From positions 1 through 31,517 of the forward strand of contig DAOUBA010000187.1 of the NCBI GenBank assembly GCA_034432855.1: DNA of 31,517 nucleotides. The letters are read 5' to 3'. Below the pieces are notes generated by a model. That model did not search any database and had not been told where the DNA came from. It saw nothing but the letters and a program-made list of their open reading frames with translations. This stretch comes from DAOUBA01 sp034432855 (lineage in GTDB: Bacteria; Chloroflexota; Anaerolineae; B4-G1). A program made the position numbers and the translations under genes. Within the stretch, counting starts at the first letter, position 1. The number at the start of each line of letters is the position of its first letter. Below, in pieces: positions 29,933-31,517 of the stretch.

Positions 29933-30643
29933 GTGCAAGTCACAAATCACGAATCACGTTTCACGAATCACGTTTCGCGTTTCACGCCTCGCATTCACGT
30001 CAAAATCTGCGGCATCACCACGCTGAATGACGCATTGGCCGCGATTGAGGCCGGCGCCGATATGCTGGGCTTCAATTTCTACCCCCAAAGCCCGCGCTAC
30101 ATCCCGCCCGCCGACTGTGCGCGCATCGTTTCCCTAATCCCTAATCACCAATCCCTAATCACTCTCGTCGGCGTCTTTGTCAACTCCCCACTCGCGGAGG
30201 TCAAAGCCATCCTCGACGATTGCGGCCTGCATCTGGCGCAACTGCACGGGGACGAGCCGCCAGAATTCCTGGAGGCATTGGAGGGACGGGCGTTCAAGGG
30301 GCTGCGGCCCGCGACTTTAGAACAGGCCCAGGCCGACGCGCGCTGCTTTGCCCGTCGCGGAGCCCCTGCTCTACTCGTGGACGCCTGTCGGCCGGGCGCC
30401 TACGGCGGCACAGGGCAGACCGGAGACTGGAGTCTGGCGCGGGCGCTGGCGGAGGAGTACCCGATCTTGTTGGCCGGGGGGTTGACGCCGGAGAACGTGG
30501 CCGAAGCCGTGGCGCAGGTGCACCCCTGGGGGGTGGATGTGGCTTCAGGCGTGGAATCCAATCCGGGCCGCAAGGATGCGCTCAAGATGCGCGCGTTCGT
30601 GCGCGCGGCGAAAGTGAACGTGGACCCGGATTCACGTAGGTAG
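29933..30643 (+). CDS. trpF: Phosphoribosylanthranilate isomerase with repeat-derived insertions
   Basis: A 236-residue protein from GTG at 29933; normal TrpF is about 200-210 residues. The true family start is 'HVKICGITTLNDALAAIEAG' at residue about 22. The preceding residues, including 'TNHESRFTNHVSRFT', are encoded by short repeats. Catalytic Cys in 'KICGIT', 'GFNFYPQSPRYI', 'VGVFVN', 'LAQLHGDE', 'LLVDACRPGAYGGTG' and 'LLAGGLTPENVAEAV' are present. A second repeat gives 'SLIPNHQSLIT' just before 'VGVFVN'. An internal start is possible, but no good ribosome-binding site is seen near the 'ICGIT' region. It closes the operon without trpB or trpA. Confidence 0.94.
   Translation: MQVTNHESRFTNHVSRFTPRIHVKICGITTLNDALAAIEAGADMLGFNFYPQSPRYIPPADCARIVSLIPNHQSLITLVGVFVNSPLAEVKAILDDCGLHLAQLHGDEPPEFLEALEGRAFKGLRPATLEQAQADARCFARRGAPALLVDACRPGAYGGTGQTGDWSLARALAEEYPILLAGGLTPENVAEAVAQVHPWGVDVASGVESNPGRKDALKMRAFVRAAKVNVDPDSRR
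29938..30000. repeat. AATCACG/TTTCACG repeats at the start of trpF
   Basis: Seven or so degenerate units (aatcacg, tttcacg, tttcgcg, ttcacgc). They are the reverse complement of the GTGAAAC family at 2474-2536 and 21333-21405. Here they encode the N-terminal extension of TrpF. Confidence 0.85.
30129..30166. repeat. CCTAATC/CCAATC heptamers inside trpF
   Basis: Tandem units tccctaa-tccctaa-tcaccaa-tccctaa-tcact in strict 7-base phase. They match the family between trpE and trpG at 26968-27009 and add about eight residues to TrpF. Confidence 0.85.
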
Positions 30644-30665
30644 GGGCGGGGTCATCCCACCGCTA
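30638..30665. repeat. GTAGGGGCGGGGT element at the end of trpF
   Basis: The 13-base word GTAGGGGCGGGGT, identical in reverse complement to part of the palindrome upstream of mtnP, overlaps the trpF stop and runs to the stop of the convergent DUF998 gene. GTAG...CTAC ends make it partly palindromic. Confidence 0.65.
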
Positions 30666-31364
30666 CGGCGCCGGCTGACCGCTCAAGCGTCGCCCAACCT
30701 TGAGTGCGCCCAGCGATTGGATCAGTATGCTGACGACCGAGGCGTAGACGATGACCTTTTGCCCTGTTGCCTGGATCACCACCCCCTCAAGGGTCCGCGA
30801 CGACGGGCCTCTTGTCAGCAAGAACAGGTAAGCGATCAGCAGCACCGCAAAGACGGCAAAGACCAGCGCGGAGCGCCGGGGGTAGTCGCGCTGGCAAAGG
30901 ATCGCGGCTGCGTAGAAGGTGACGGCCACGGGAAACGCCTGGAAGGCCCGGAGGACGAATTGGGTGTGTACCTGGAGGTGCAGGTTGGCCGGCGTCAAGG
31001 CCACGCCGATGAAGCACAGCCCGGAGATGATGCCGAAGACGGAGCCGAGCCAACTGAGCACCTTGCCCAACGGCGATCCGCCGAAGAACTGAGGGAAGGC
31101 CGCAAAGAACAGCACCAGCCCGCTCCCCGCAACCGTCAGCGCGATGAAGAACAAGACGGCAGAGACAATGTTGGGCTGGCCTCCGTACGTCTGGGTCAGC
31201 CCCAGGTCACTGAAGAAATTGCGGAAGAACGAGTAGCCGGAGGCTGCCGGCTCGGTACGCGTACCGCCTGCGTAGAACAGCATCGCCACGGCGGTGAGCA
31301 CGACGAACTGGAGACATGCTGTGATGACCAGCCAGAAGACGCTCCGTTGCCAGAAGCGAGACAT
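30663..31364 (-). CDS. DUF998 family integral membrane protein
   Basis: A 233-residue protein from ATG at 31364 with AGAGGTGG upstream. Six or so membrane helices are visible: about residues 9-31, 63-86, 98-120, 135-152, 160-180 and 195-215. The motif 'NFFSDLGLTQTYGGQPN' after the first helix, with 'S-D-L-G', is characteristic of DUF998 proteins. Function is unknown in the family. It is convergent with the trp operon. Confidence 0.82.
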   Translation of the reverse strand: MSRFWQRSVFWLVITACLQFVVLTAVAMLFYAGGTRTEPAASGYSFFRNFFSDLGLTQTYGGQPNIVSAVLFFIALTVAGSGLVLFFAAFPQFFGGSPLGKVLSWLGSVFGIISGLCFIGVALTPANLHLQVHTQFVLRAFQAFPVAVTFYAAAILCQRDYPRRSALVFAVFAVLLIAYLFLLTRGPSSRTLEGVVIQATGQKVIVYASVVSILIQSLGALKVGRRLSGQPAP

Positions 31365-31395
31365 TGTCCACCTCTCTGAACCCGCTTGCAGGAAT

Positions 31396-31517
31396 TCATA
31401 GCCACGCGATCTTGATTTCTCCATCCAGGCGCTTGAATTCCGGGTCGCCTGTGATTACTTCGCCTTTACGCAGTTTCGCAAGGGGCGCTGCAAAGCAATC
31501 GGCATGCGAGATGCCGC
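31396..31517 (-). CDS. PIN-domain ribonuclease toxin (VapC-like), C-terminal fragment
   Basis: Only the last 40 codons are in the window; the gene begins beyond the right edge. The fragment reads 'GISHADCFAAPLAKLRKGEV' followed by 'ITGDPEFKRLDGEIKIAWL'. The 'AD-x-F-AA-x-LA' and 'TGDPEF' motifs are those of the second half of PIN domains, where the Asp residues coordinate the catalytic metal. VapC toxins are usually paired with a small antitoxin upstream, which would lie outside the window. Confidence 0.85.
   Translation of the reverse strand, partial: GISHADCFAAPLAKLRKGEVITGDPEFKRLDGEIKIAWL

Overview
The window looks like a chromosomal segment of a Chloroflexota bacterium, probably class Anaerolineae. 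This is an inference. It rests on the roughly 60% GC gene content, the Thr/Pro-rich anchored exported proteins, the FHA/SEDS cell-wall locus in a non-actinobacterial setting, a T-box before a trp operon, and abundant short heptamer-like and palindromic repeats. No rRNA or other marker allows a firmer placement. Nothing here looks like a prophage or a large mobile island, and most genes are housekeeping.

Layout. 1-2461: start of a divergent small antitoxin-like gene, a degenerate cyclic-di-AMP-receptor-like protein, an orphan F1-ATPase gamma-like protein and a secreted L,D-transpeptidase. 2561-4853: a lipoprotein and a DUF362 protein, divergently transcribed from two recognisable promoters. 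4859-11011: a tightly coupled run in which every junction up to dnaG overlaps: nucleotidyltransferase, two small unknown proteins, a DNA methyltransferase, a BglII-type endonuclease, dnaG, then rpoD. 11014-14989: a membrane-anchored Thr/Pro-rich protein (minus strand), tRNA-Cys(GCA), tRNA-Leu(UAA), rplI, a RodZ-like protein and rimO.

14933-23295, minus strand: read in transcription order this is fhaA-like, fhaB-like, a GT-C glycosyltransferase, mtnP, a SWIM zinc-finger protein and a SEDS-penicillin-binding-protein fusion. It recalls the actinobacterial fhaA-fhaB-pstP-rodA-pbpA order, but pstP and the kinases are absent. The penicillin-binding domain has lost its catalytic Ser and Lys. Divergent from fhaA is an unannotated RNA (about 23389-23561) with its own promoter and a fold matching 6S RNA, followed by a metallo-beta-lactamase-fold protein and an RNase H-like protein.

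25018-30643: a sigma-70 promoter, a tryptophan-specific T-box leader, then trpE-trpG-GNAT-trpD-trpC-trpF. trpB and trpA are not in the window. The right end holds a DUF998 membrane protein and the C-terminus of a PIN-domain toxin.

The most striking cross-cutting signal is that short repeat families found between genes also lie in frame inside conserved genes: trpF (twice), trpE, rimO, the SEDS-PBP fusion and the glycosyltransferase. They encode extra low-complexity peptide at domain linkers, loops or termini. The N-terminus of TrpF and a loop of the glycosyltransferase carry nearly the same repeat-derived peptide in the same phase.
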